From positions 62,001 through 126,000 of the forward strand of contig NZ_JAPDOD010000007.1 of the NCBI RefSeq assembly GCF_027587205.1: a stretch of 64,000 nt of DNA, written 5' to 3'. The notes beneath the pieces were generated by a model. The model searched no databases. It saw only the letters and a program-made list of their open reading frames with translations, and had not been told where the DNA came from. Below, in pieces: positions 33,865 to 42,437 of this stretch; position 1 is the stretch's first letter, and every line of letters begins with the position of its first letter. The DNA is from Solirubrobacter ginsenosidimutans. Its GTDB lineage: Bacteria; Actinomycetota; Thermoleophilia; Solirubrobacterales; Solirubrobacteraceae. The translations under genes and the position numbers were made by a program.

Positions 33865-35796
33865 TCAGGCGAGGCGCTGGAGCCGGTAGCCGACGCCGCG
33901 CACCGTTTCCAGCGCGCCGGCGCGCTCGCCGAGCTTGCGCCGCAGCGCACTCACCACGACTTCGACGACGTTCGAGCCGCCTGTCCAGTCATAGCCCCAG
34001 ACGTCTCGCAGCAGCGCTTCGCGCTCGACGGCGCGCCCCTCATGTTCCTGCAGGTAGCGCAGGACGTCGAACTCGAGCCGGGTCAGGTCGACGTCGCGGC
34101 CGTCGAGCACCAGCCGGCGACGGGCCGCGTCCAGCACGCCGTCCTCGGCCGCCTGGAGCTCGCGCCCGACCACGTCGCCGAGCCAGCCGTCGACGGACGC
34201 CGGTCCCATGTCGTTGAGCAAGATCACGACCCCGACGCCGTCGACGACCAGCGGGTCGTCGGCGAGCGGTGCGAAGCCGAGCGGCGCGAGCGCGGGCGCC
34301 AGCGTGGCGACGTCCGTCGCGGCGATGTAGACGCGCCGCAGGGCCGGGCGCAGCTCGAGGTAGTCGCGCTTGATGTCGAGCCACAACGCGGCCGACGCGA
34401 CCGACGGCGACGTCCCGCTCTCGCGCGAGAGTTCGTGCCGCACGTGCAGGGCGCGCTGACCGCGCGGCATGGGAGCGAGGCGGCGGTGCTCACGCCACGC
34501 GGCCGCGACCGGGTCGCCCGTCAGCAGGGCGCCGCTGACGTCCTCGAGCTCGAAGATCGACGCGAACGCCGCGACGGCGCCGTCGGAGTCGCGGCTCACA
34601 CGGAACGTGCCGGGCGCCGCGGCCCAGTAGGCGAGCAGCCGCTCCGCCGCCGCGGGCGGCAGGTGCGCGGCGGCGATCGACGCGATCGTGTCGCCGTCGT
34701 CGCCGCGAGCCGGCTCCACCACGTAGCGCTCGGCGCCCGAAGGGAAGAACGCGTCGCGCACGACCGGGTGCTCCACGAAGTGCAGCATGTCGGCCGTGTA
34801 GCGCCAGAAGTCGGCCGGCGCGGCGTCGCGCAACTCGCGGCGCAACTGCCGCCACGCGGCGACGCGATGGTGGCGATATGTCACCGGGTCGGTCGCTCGC
34901 AGCAGCGCGGCGGTCGCCTCGCGCACCGCGTCGTCGACGAGCAGGCCGTCGGGGCCGACCTCCGCGAACGGCAGCGCCTGCAGCGCCGCGAAGGCTTCGG
35001 TGGGCGGCTGGTCGGGCACCATGGCGGCGAGCAGGGGGATGGTCGCCCGCCGAACCACGCACGCGGCCTCGAGCGCTCGCCGTGTCCGCGAGTCGAGCCC
35101 CTCCAGGTAGCGGCCCGCCAACTCTTCGAGCGCGGGCGTCATCGTGCCGCCGTCCGGCTGCGCGGCGGCCGCCAGTTGCAGCGCCATCGGGTGCCCCCGG
35201 ACGACGCGATCGATCGCGTCGGCGCGCGCGCCGTCCGCGATCCCGGCGCGAGCGAGCAGCTTCCGTGCCGCATCGCGCTCGAGGTTCCCAAGCCGCAGCA
35301 GCCGCACGTGATCGCCGAACTCCCGCGTCCATGCGATGGGGACGTCGCGGCCGGCGAGCACGAGGCGAACGCTGGCCGGCAGCGCGGGCACGAGCACGAC
35401 GCGCATCCAGAAGTCCAGCAGCGGCAAGCGCTCGTAGGCGTCGACCAGCAGCACGACCCGCCCGGGCAGCGCCGCGAGCGCGGCCGCTGCCTCGCCCACG
35501 GAATGCAGGTGCTCGCCCAGCGCGGTCCCAAGCGCGTTCAGGAAGCCAAGCTCGGTCGGCTCGATGGCACGGCCGTCGAGCAGCACCGCCGTCGCGCCAT
35601 GCGCGCGGGCATCGTGAACGGCGGCTCGCAGCAGCGCGGACTTCCCAACTCCGGCGATGCCGTGCACGATCGCCACCAGCGGCTGCTGGTCTTCCGCGAG
35701 CGCCACGAGCGCCGCCCGCTCGCGATCGCGCCCCGGCAGGTCCGCGGCGCGTGCGTCGAGCAGCGTCCGGAGCGTCGGGGTCGTGCCCTCGGACAT
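33865..35796 (-). CDS. STAND-type ATPase with C-terminal OmpR-type DNA-binding domain
   Basis: The 643-residue protein starts at ATG 35796 (MSEGTTPTLRTLLDARAADL); an upstream in-frame ATG at 35844 is less likely. The ATPase has Walker A GIAGVGKSAL (46-55) and Walker B RVVLLVDAYERL (about 113-124), followed by a winged-helix region (about 200-330). A middle domain contains RVYIAATDVATLAPALAPLG and ADDPLVVDGVGVVILL, which reads like an acetyltransferase-type beta sheet. The C-terminal 95 residues are an OmpR/PhoB winged helix (LTRLEFDVLRYLQEHEGRAV, VVEVVVSALRRKLG, VRGVGYRLQ). Putting the OmpR domain at the C-terminus of a STAND ATPase is unusual; SARP regulators place it first. A broken CHAT protease gene lies 78 bases upstream on the same strand. 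Confidence 0.85.
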   Translation of the reverse strand: MSEGTTPTLRTLLDARAADLPGRDRERAALVALAEDQQPLVAIVHGIAGVGKSALLRAAVHDARAHGATAVLLDGRAIEPTELGFLNALGTALGEHLHSVGEAAAALAALPGRVVLLVDAYERLPLLDFWMRVVLVPALPASVRLVLAGRDVPIAWTREFGDHVRLLRLGNLERDAARKLLARAGIADGARADAIDRVVRGHPMALQLAAAAQPDGGTMTPALEELAGRYLEGLDSRTRRALEAACVVRRATIPLLAAMVPDQPPTEAFAALQALPFAEVGPDGLLVDDAVREATAALLRATDPVTYRHHRVAAWRQLRRELRDAAPADFWRYTADMLHFVEHPVVRDAFFPSGAERYVVEPARGDDGDTIASIAAAHLPPAAAERLLAYWAAAPGTFRVSRDSDGAVAAFASIFELEDVSGALLTGDPVAAAWREHRRLAPMPRGQRALHVRHELSRESGTSPSVASAALWLDIKRDYLELRPALRRVYIAATDVATLAPALAPLGFAPLADDPLVVDGVGVVILLNDMGPASVDGWLGDVVGRELQAAEDGVLDAARRRLVLDGRDVDLTRLEFDVLRYLQEHEGRAVEREALLRDVWGYDWTGGSNVVEVVVSALRRKLGERAGALETVRGVGYRLQRLA

Positions 35797-35874
35797 CGCC
35801 AGCGAGCCTACGGATTCCTTCCCGGCGCGTCCACGGTCGGTCAAGCCCCGGGACGTGGTGGAGGAGATCGTCGG

Positions 35875-36530
35875 CTATCGGGCCGACCCGGCGAAGTCGA
35901 AGAGCATGCCGTCGGAGGCGCGGGAAATGATCACCGGCGTCGCCCACTCGCTCTCGTTCGGCATGAAGAAGATCGAACGCCGGGCATCGACGACGGCGCC
36001 ATCGATCGAGCCGCGATCGGCAAGGGCGCGGTAGAAGTCGTCGGCGAAGCGAATCGCCCCGGTGTCCGTGATGGAGAACTGCATGGCGATCGCTGCCGGG
36101 AGTCCTCGGGCGACGAGCGCGGCGCCGACGTCGTCAGCGAGTCCTCCGGCGCGGCTCGCCCACCCTCACAGGCGTTGAGAATGGCCAGCCGCAACCCTGA
36201 GTGGGGAGCGAGCAACGCGCCAAGCTCGAACCCGCTCACCAGCCGGGGCGTGCCGTTGGGGCTTTCGAACACCAGGTAGGTCAGGTTGTCGCGCTCGACG
36301 TGGCGGCCATGACCGATGAAGTGCCAGACGTGGAACGGGCGGCCGGCGTTCTCGGCGGCGTAGAGCATCGCGGCGAGCGTCGAGATCCGAACGGACTCGA
36401 GGCCGCCGCACCCGGGTGGTCTCCCGATCCGCGTCGGTTCGCGCTCGAGGTCGCCGAGGCGAAGATCGCGGAGCGCGAAGACGGAGCAACCGCTCCCGCC
36501 CGCGGCACGGCGCTGGAGGGCCCGGCGCCG
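35875..36530 (-). pseudogene. CHAT-domain (caspase-like) protease, frameshifted
   Basis: One minus-strand frame encodes the CHAT catalytic core: AGRPFHVWHFIGHGRHVE with the His of the dyad, then LRLAILNACEGGRAAPEDS with the Cys. Right after that the frame becomes Ser/Pro-rich nonsense. The expected continuation is in another frame: ADDVGAALVARGLPAAIAMQ, then FSITDTGAIRFADDFYRAL, and a DGMLFDFAG end with stop at 35875. The switch is at about 36137-36141 and needs one base. There is also no start codon in the first frame before 36368, so the 5' end is uncertain or damaged too. CHAT proteases are effectors in several defence and cell-death systems. The reading may reflect a real pseudogene or a sequencing error. 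Confidence 0.75.
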
Positions 36531-36642
36531 GCCCGGCCAACTGGTGCTACGTCCCGGCCCAGCTCACTGCGCTTGGCGAGCCCACGCGCGTGAACCCGTT
36601 CGCGCGCCGGCCACACGACTCCCGCTACGACCGACCGTCTGG

Positions 36643-36894
36643 GTGACGTACCGTGTCCCGCACCTGCGACATGCGCAACTCGTCGAGACCTTTCGCGAAT
36701 CCCGCGAGCCCTCGAGTTCCGCCAGGCTGCTCGGCTCCCCATTCGACCTGTGGATACACCGCGGATACCGCCACTATGCGGCGGGCGACCTCCTGATCAA
36801 AGGCGGTGCCGGCGACGATCTCATAGCCGGCGTGGCGGCTGCGATGACCGCCGGGTTCATGCTCTTCGCGCTGCGGCCGCGACCGCTTTCGTAG
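36643..36894 (+). CDS. Possible small membrane-anchored protein
   Basis: A GTG-started frame of 83 codons reads plausibly, with mostly G or C in third positions. The central part is LLGSPFDLWIHRGYRHYAAG, followed by a C-terminal hydrophobic stretch DDLIAGVAAAMTAGFMLFAL and a basic end RPRPLS, like a tail anchor. No family was recognised and no ribosome site is clear. It sits alone, opposite in strand to its neighbours, between the CHAT remnant and the two-TM gene. The rest of 36531-36941 shows nothing supportable. Confidence 0.3.
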   Translation: MTYRVPHLRHAQLVETFRESREPSSSARLLGSPFDLWIHRGYRHYAAGDLLIKGGAGDDLIAGVAAAMTAGFMLFALRPRPLS

Positions 36895-36941
36895 TAGGCC
36901 ATTGCCCGCACGAGAGTGAATCGCTCGCGGGACATCATCGG

Positions 36942-37391
36942 CTACGGGTCGTGACGTGAAAGCCGCATCTGGTACTCCGCCCGCTCGAGCGCCGACCATT
37001 GCACCTGGTTGATCAGGACGGACTCTGTCTCGCGAAGTGTCGCAATCGCCTCGCGCAGGACGTACCGCTCGCGCCTGATCTGCATTCTCCACGACCGAAC
37101 GATAAATCGCTCTACGAAGTACAAAGCGAATCCGGCAGCGTATGCAATCGTTGCGCTCGAGAGCCACGCGTACCACGGCGACTGGCCGTCCAGCAAAGTC
37201 CACACCACGACCAGCGCGACGACGAGGCCCGCAACGACACCGGCCTCGGCCGCCCGAGTTAGCCCGAGCCTTCGCATCGCGAAATCACGTGAGGCCTGCA
37301 GTTCGTCCGCCAGGTCCAGGAGGCGCCGCAGAGTCGCTCCGGTCTCCGGTCCCGATCTCGATGACGGTGCGTTCCCGCTTTCGGCTTGCAT
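36942..37391 (-). CDS. Two-TM coiled-coil membrane protein paired with GTPase
   Basis: The 149-residue protein starts at ATG 37391; a TTG two codons earlier is possible. Residues about 20-45 form a helix (TLRRLLDLADELQASRDFAM). Two membrane segments follow (GVVAGLVVALVVVWTLL and WYAWLSSATIAYAAGFALYF). A long basic C-terminal coiled-coil (WRMQIRRERYVLREAIATLR onward) ends in RAEYQMRLSR. I do not know the family. It begins 15 bases after the stop of the upstream GTPase gene, so they form an operon, and the membrane protein may anchor or be an effector for the GTPase. The region is less GC-rich than its surroundings by eye, which suggests transfer. Confidence 0.7.
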   Translation of the reverse strand: MQAESGNAPSSRSGPETGATLRRLLDLADELQASRDFAMRRLGLTRAAEAGVVAGLVVALVVVWTLLDGQSPWYAWLSSATIAYAAGFALYFVERFIVRSWRMQIRRERYVLREAIATLRETESVLINQVQWSALERAEYQMRLSRHDP

Positions 37392-37406
37392 CGGCAACGT
37401 CGAAGC

Positions 37407-38246
37407 TCAGTCATATGCCGACGCGTGAGCCTGCAGACTCCGCGACAGTTGATACACGAGCACGTCGCGCTGGCCGACGTTGAGTGTCGACGGGATCTGT
37501 TGTGATCCCCACGTGAAGGATTCCAGCCAGTTGCAGGCGGGGAGCGTCGTCCAATGAAAGTTATCCGAGCCGATGTGCTCAGTGAGTTGGTCGAGTTCTT
37601 CCCGAAATGGCGAAGACGCTGCCGTGTAGGAATCTCGGGCGGCCGCGAGCTGCTCAGGCTCGGCGAACAAGTCGACTTTGTTCACCGCAACGATCATCCA
37701 CATCGGACGCCTGTGTTTCTGCCACGAGCGCCGGATCTCCACGCCGGTGCGTTGCAAGTCCTTGACTTCCTCCGCCATTTGCCAGCTTCGGAATTTGTCG
37801 AGTGTGTCCGCTCCCGCTTGCTGGAGAACTGCGGGCGACCACTCGCCGCGCGTTTTCGTGTACCCGTTGCTGACGACGTGTAGAACCCCTGCTACCGGGG
37901 TCTTACCCTCAAAGACCTTGTTCATCGCGTCGGCGCGAACCGGTGTCTGCTGGCCGGGGAAGGCGGTGACAACGAGGGTCCTGGCGCCCTTGACCTTTGC
38001 CTTCTCGGGCCTGTCGGACTTGCCAGGAGGGACGTAACCTGCGCGATACGCCTGTCCGGAAACGTGTTCCAGCAGGACGGTCTTCCCGACCGCAGGCATC
38101 CCAGTTACCGCGAGAATTGCCTTCTTGCTGCCGAAGAGCTTGAGAAACTTGCCCCAAAAATCCTTGATCTGATCCTGGTTCTTATACATCGCAAGCGATG
38201 CATTGACCGCAGGGAGTATCCAGGGCTCAAGACCAGTGGGCGTCAC
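37407..38246 (-). CDS. Divergent P-loop GTPase
   Basis: The 279-residue protein starts with GTG 38246, with GAGGAG about 8 bases upstream. G1 is TGMPAVGKTVLLEH (49-56 core). A G3-like region is VVTAFPGQQTPVRAD, with PGQ but no DxxG aspartate. G4 is MIVAVNKVDLF with NKVD at 189-192, and G5 may be PACNW. The N-terminus has a hydrophobic/aromatic helix (KDFWGKFLKLFGSKK) that could contact a membrane. The closest style is the Gtr/Ras-like bacterial GTPases found in conflict and polarity modules, but no named family was recognised. It is co-transcribed with the two-TM protein downstream. Codon use is less GC-rich than in core genes nearby. Confidence 0.75.
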   Translation of the reverse strand: MTPTGLEPWILPAVNASLAMYKNQDQIKDFWGKFLKLFGSKKAILAVTGMPAVGKTVLLEHVSGQAYRAGYVPPGKSDRPEKAKVKGARTLVVTAFPGQQTPVRADAMNKVFEGKTPVAGVLHVVSNGYTKTRGEWSPAVLQQAGADTLDKFRSWQMAEEVKDLQRTGVEIRRSWQKHRRPMWMIVAVNKVDLFAEPEQLAAARDSYTAASSPFREELDQLTEHIGSDNFHWTTLPACNWLESFTWGSQQIPSTLNVGQRDVLVYQLSRSLQAHASAYD

Positions 38247-38338
38247 AGCGAGCGTCTCCTCATATCCCGGATACTAAGGGCTTGGGGCACCGCTCGCGCG
38301 GCGGCGCGCATGCTTGCAGCGAACTGCTTCGAGGCGCG

Positions 38339-39268
38339 TCAAATTCGGCGTCCCCCGACCACCGATGAATCGGTCGCGTGGACGACGACGGGTTCGACGC
38401 CGGATGCATTGCAGATCGTCCACTCGCCGGTGTCGGGGGAGTGGACATTGGCCGGCAGGCCCGTGGTCGAGAGGACCAGCGCACGCGCCGTCGACGTGCC
38501 GCGGTTGAGCAGCCGGCGTGCACCGGCTGGGCCTTCTGGAAGGCAGAGAAGATCGCCGGGCTCTAGCTGATCCTCGCCGTGTGGGTGGCGCAGGCCGAGC
38601 GTGCCGGCCAGGACCAGCAACCACTCCTCGCGCCCATAGACGTAGTGATACGGCTCAGAGCCTTCGCCCGCAGCCAGTTCCACCACCGTCGCCTCCAACC
38701 GCTCGGCGCCCAACACTCCTCCGAGCTGTGTCCGGGCGTTCAGGGCGAAGAGGTTCACGGCCGGCCGCGGCGGCGAACTCCTGGGCTCGCGAACGATCTC
38801 CACCGGCTCGGACGATCCCGTCGTTCCTTCGCCGTGCCAGTAGCCGACCGCGCTGCTACGGAGCAAGATGCCGCCCGGGCCGCTCACCTTGTCCGAGTCG
38901 GGATAGACGCTCAACCACGGGCCGTGGCGCTGACCGGTGGCGAAGATCACGAACCGGCCTGGCCCCATCACGGCGTGGGCCCCGAGGTGGCCGGACGGGA
39001 AGCAGATGAGGTCGCCCGGCGTCAGCGTCCGGTGCCCGGCGGGCTCGCGCAGCACCGGGGTGCCGGCGATCGCGTAGAGCCATTCCTCGACTCCGTGGTG
39101 GTAGTGGTACGGCCAGATCGGTGTGCCGGCCTCGGCGTCATAGACGGCGGCGCCGATTCGCTGAGCGCCCAGCCGCTCTCCCAGCGAGGCCGCGACATGA
39201 CGGAAGCCCGCCTCGTCGAGAGCCTCGTCCAACGCGACGCTGACGATGTTCACCTGCTTGACGCCCAC
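38339..39268 (-). CDS. Bicupin protein
   Basis: The 309-residue protein starts with GTG 39268. It has two cupin barrels. The first carries the metal motif PYHYHHGVEEWLYAIAG (H55, H57, E61/E62) and a second motif PGDLICFPSGHLGAHAV. The second carries PYHYVYGREEWLLVLAG and PGDLLCLPEGPAGARR, where one His is replaced by Val/Tyr, so only the first barrel is likely to bind metal well. Bicupins include quercetinase- and gentisate-dioxygenase-like enzymes and isomerases; the reaction here is not evident. It is transcribed towards the GTPase operon with a 92-base gap, so a link is not implied. Confidence 0.88.
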   Translation of the reverse strand: MGVKQVNIVSVALDEALDEAGFRHVAASLGERLGAQRIGAAVYDAEAGTPIWPYHYHHGVEEWLYAIAGTPVLREPAGHRTLTPGDLICFPSGHLGAHAVMGPGRFVIFATGQRHGPWLSVYPDSDKVSGPGGILLRSSAVGYWHGEGTTGSSEPVEIVREPRSSPPRPAVNLFALNARTQLGGVLGAERLEATVVELAAGEGSEPYHYVYGREEWLLVLAGTLGLRHPHGEDQLEPGDLLCLPEGPAGARRLLNRGTSTARALVLSTTGLPANVHSPDTGEWTICNASGVEPVVVHATDSSVVGGRRI

Positions 39269-39404
39269 GCGCAGACCTTGGCACGTCAGCTCAGGCGACC
39301 TGCTCGACGACGGCGCGCAGCAGCGCCACCGCCGGCTGAGCGAGGGGAGATTAGACGGATGTTTGCTTCTCGCTGAGTGCGTCTTGATTTAGTTTGCGGC
39401 CGCC

Positions 39405-41357
39405 ATGCGCCGACTCCTTCTCCTTGCTCTGCTCCTGCTCGCGTTCCCGGCGAGCGCGTCTGCCGCACTCGATGAGACTCCGCCGATCGAGGTCGGCGGC
39501 GCGCGCTCGGACTGCGTGCAGGTGATGGGTGCCGCGGGTGAGGTGCTTGCCGCGACGAAGACGGGTCCACGGTTGTTCGGGGCTACGCGCGAGGGCTTCA
39601 AAGCCGCGGCCGCGCCGGTGTTCAGCGGGCCGGACGTCACGGAATGCGCGGCGGCGTCGACCGCGGCGAGCGGCGCCGGCGTGATCGCGTGCTGCCAATA
39701 CGGGTACGAGCCGGCGGCCGCGGTCCGCGAGCCGGGCGGGGCGTGGGGCGAGCCCTCCGAGTTGACCGACGACGATGGCGGCGACGTCCGGGCGCTCACG
39801 ACGGCCGTGTCCGAGCGCGGGGACGCGATCGTCCTGTTCGCGCGGGCGCGTGGCAATCAGCTGCGCCTGTCCGCGGTGCGCCGGGCGCCCGGCGCGACGT
39901 TCGGTGCGCCGGAGCTCGTGGCCGGTCCGTTCCGACTCGGGTTCGACCTGTCCGTACCGACTCTCGAGTCCTTCCAGGCGGCCATGACCGCCGACGGTGA
40001 GACGGTCGTGCTGTACGAGTTGCCGGAGGGCGAGCACGCGGGGCCGCGGCGCAACACCGTCGACGTGATGGTCGTGACCGCTCCGCCCGGTGGGCGTTTC
40101 AGCGCGCCGCAAAAGCTGGCCGCGATGCCGCGACTCTCGCACGCCTCGCTCGCGGTCGCCCCCGACGGCCACGCGCTGATCTCACTGACCGACGCGACGT
40201 CGATTCGCGCCGCCGAGCGCGCCCCGGGTCAATCGTTCGGGGAGCCGGTGCGGGTGGCCGAGCTCACCGATCCGGTCGGCGCGGGCACGAGCGTCGCGCT
40301 GGACGCCGCTGGGCGCGCCGCGATCGCATGGAGCGGCGTCGCGTTCGGCGGAGTGACGGCAGTCACGCGCGCACCGTCGGGCGCGTTCACTTCGCCGGTC
40401 GCGCTCGCGCCCGCGGTGCGCCGCCTGCCGGTTGACGTCGCCCTCGTGATGGACGGCGGTCTCAGCTACGAGATCCCCGCGGGCGGCTGGTACTTCGGCG
40501 GCGCGGACGTCCACACCGGGCTCGACGCGGGCGGCGCCTGGGTCTCCTGGGAGTCTCCACAAACCTCCGCGGGCTTCCGCTACGACGCCGCGGCCCTCGC
40601 CACGCTCCCGTTCGACGGCTCACGCGCTACGACGCAGACGGTCGGCGGGCAGATCGCCGATGCCCGCAAGGTCACCCGCGTCACGCTGACCGACGGCGCA
40701 CCGGCACTGATGTGGCTCGATGACCGGGATCGCCTGCGACTCGCCGTCGAGGGCGCCGAGACCGCCACCACGCCACTGCCGGAGGTGCAGGTCGGCCGCC
40801 CGCTGAAGACCGCGCTCACCAGCCGGGACAAGCTCCGCCTCCCGCTCCGCTGCAGCGGTCCGTGCGAGGTGCGCGGCCGGCTGCTCGGGCACTCGGACTC
40901 GGACGCGTCGCTCACGCTCGAACACGGCGGCGAGGGGACGCTCGTCATCGATGCGTACGCGTCACCGATCGCTTCCCGCCGGCCCGGACGGGTCCAGCTC
41001 GCGCTGACGTACGGACCGCCCGGCGGCGCACGGTCCGCGACACGGACGTTCTCGCTCCGCCTGTCGCAGCAACGACCGCGATCGCAGACCGTGCCGCGTG
41101 CGCACGGCTTGCGGGCGGTCCGCCACGGCAACCGGATCGATGTCTCCTGGACGACTGACGTACGGGTGATGTCCTTCTTCGACGTCTACGGCACCGGGAC
41201 GCGCTCGAGGTTCGAGCTTCCCGTCGCGCAGACCCGGTTGGCCGACGACAAGCGCAGGCGGCGGTTCACCGCAACAATGCCCGCCGCGGGCGTGCACTAC
41301 GTGACCCTGATCGGCTGGGCCACGGCACCACGCAAGCTGGTCGTGCCGGTGCGCTGA
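39405..41357 (+). CDS. Large secreted protein of unknown function
   Basis: The 650-residue protein starts at ATG 39405, with a textbook signal peptide (MRRLLLLALLLLAFPASASA). The body is rich in beta strands with recurring ALTTAVSERGDAIVLFARA, APGATFGAPELVAG and SLAVAPDGHALISLTDAT elements. These are spaced about 50-60 residues, as in a degenerate beta-propeller of the type common in actinobacterial exported proteins. The last 150 residues include a fibronectin-like domain (HGLRAVRHGNRIDVSWTTDV). Cysteines C37, C80, C95 and C96 may form disulfides. No enzyme motif was recognised. Confidence 0.8.
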   Translation: MRRLLLLALLLLAFPASASAALDETPPIEVGGARSDCVQVMGAAGEVLAATKTGPRLFGATREGFKAAAAPVFSGPDVTECAAASTAASGAGVIACCQYGYEPAAAVREPGGAWGEPSELTDDDGGDVRALTTAVSERGDAIVLFARARGNQLRLSAVRRAPGATFGAPELVAGPFRLGFDLSVPTLESFQAAMTADGETVVLYELPEGEHAGPRRNTVDVMVVTAPPGGRFSAPQKLAAMPRLSHASLAVAPDGHALISLTDATSIRAAERAPGQSFGEPVRVAELTDPVGAGTSVALDAAGRAAIAWSGVAFGGVTAVTRAPSGAFTSPVALAPAVRRLPVDVALVMDGGLSYEIPAGGWYFGGADVHTGLDAGGAWVSWESPQTSAGFRYDAAALATLPFDGSRATTQTVGGQIADARKVTRVTLTDGAPALMWLDDRDRLRLAVEGAETATTPLPEVQVGRPLKTALTSRDKLRLPLRCSGPCEVRGRLLGHSDSDASLTLEHGGEGTLVIDAYASPIASRRPGRVQLALTYGPPGGARSATRTFSLRLSQQRPRSQTVPRAHGLRAVRHGNRIDVSWTTDVRVMSFFDVYGTGTRSRFELPVAQTRLADDKRRRRFTATMPAAGVHYVTLIGWATAPRKLVVPVR

Positions 41358-41387
41358 AGGGGGTGGCGCGCGATATGACATTGCGTG

Positions 41388-42425
41388 ATGGCGCGCGCAG
41401 CTGAGATCCGGTTCCTGCCGTTCGGCGATCGGCGCGTCGCGTATGAGCTGAGCGGCACCGGCCCGCCGGTGGTCGCGCCGGCGTGGTGGGTGAGCCACCT
41501 GGAGCTCGAACAGCGCGATACGCGCGTCGCGCAGTTCTGGGAGGCGTTGACGGCAGGGTTCACGCTGGTTCGCTACGACCAGCTCGGGGTGGGCCTGTCG
41601 GACCGGTCGCTGCATGAGGACGACCTGACGCTCGAGCATGAGGTCGCGCTGTTGGCGGCGCTGGTCGACCACCTCGGGTTCGAGCGGGTGACGTTGCTGG
41701 GCGCCTCGGGCGGCGGCGCGGCCGCGATCGCGTTCGCGGCGCGTCAGCCCGAGCGGGTGGAGCAGTTGCTCCTGTACGGCACGTTCGCCGACGGGAACGA
41801 GATCACGACGACCGAGGTGCGCCAGGCGATCCTCGCGTCGGTGCGGGCGCATTGGGGCCTCGGCTCGCGGGTGCTCGCGGACATCTTCCTGGGCGACGCC
41901 GATCGCGAAGCGCAGGATCGGTTCGCCCGCTTTCAGCGCGAGGCCGCGACCGGGGAGACGGCGGCCGCGCTGCTGGAGCTGGTGTACCGGCTCGACGTCC
42001 GAGCCGAGCTGGAGCGCGTTCGCGTGCCGACGCTGGTCGCGCACCGGCGGGGCGATCGCGCGATCCCGTACCGGTTGGGGCGGGAGCTCGCCGCCGCGGT
42101 GCCGGACGCGACGTTCGTCCCGCTCGCCGGCAGCGCCCACTTCCCGTGGTTCGACGACGCCGCCTCGGTCGTGCGCGCGCTGCGAACTGCGCTGGCGCCG
42201 GAGCGACGGCAGCCGGTCTCGTCGCCGCAAGCCGCGTTGTTCTCTCCGCGAGAGCGGGAGGTGCTCGCGCTCGTCGCGCGCGGGCTCTCCGACAAGGAGA
42301 TCGCGGAACTGCTCGTGTTGAGCCCGCACACCGTGCACCGCCATGTCGCGAACATCCGCCACAAGCTCGGACGCTCCACGCGGACCGCGGCGGTCGCCGA
42401 GGCGGCCAGGCTCGGCCTGCTGTAG
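41388..42425 (+). CDS. Alpha/beta-hydrolase fused to LuxR helix-turn-helix
   Basis: The 345-residue protein starts at ATG 41388, one codon after a GTG. Residues 1-265 are an alpha/beta-hydrolase with nucleophile Ser107 in LLGASGGGAAA, acid in HRRGDRAIPYRLG and His in LAGSAHFPWFDD. Residues about 280-345 are a LuxR/GerE HTH (LFSPREREVLALVARGLSDK, then LSPHTVHRHVANIRHKLG). The family is known in actinobacteria: the hydrolase fold may sense or cleave a small ester or lactone signal and control DNA binding. No receiver domain is present. A methyltransferase gene follows 12 bases downstream and may be co-transcribed. Confidence 0.92.
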   Translation: MARAAEIRFLPFGDRRVAYELSGTGPPVVAPAWWVSHLELEQRDTRVAQFWEALTAGFTLVRYDQLGVGLSDRSLHEDDLTLEHEVALLAALVDHLGFERVTLLGASGGGAAAIAFAARQPERVEQLLLYGTFADGNEITTTEVRQAILASVRAHWGLGSRVLADIFLGDADREAQDRFARFQREAATGETAAALLELVYRLDVRAELERVRVPTLVAHRRGDRAIPYRLGRELAAAVPDATFVPLAGSAHFPWFDDAASVVRALRTALAPERRQPVSSPQAALFSPREREVLALVARGLSDKEIAELLVLSPHTVHRHVANIRHKLGRSTRTAAVAEAARLGLL

Positions 42426-42437
42426 CCGAAACCGGCC

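Noticed and set aside
35796..35874. Fusion of the CHAT and STAND-ATPase genes into one protein
   Set aside because: A stop at 35875 and a good start at 35796 separate them, and the sequence between does not read as protein in a shared frame.
33859..36279. Plus-strand frame of about 800 codons
   Set aside because: Antisense to the STAND-OmpR ATPase and the CHAT remnant; Arg-rich with no motif.
36625..37203. Minus-strand frame of about 190 codons overlapping the two-TM gene
   Set aside because: It overlaps the better-supported gene at 36942-37391 in another frame and its sequence shows no coding pattern or motif.
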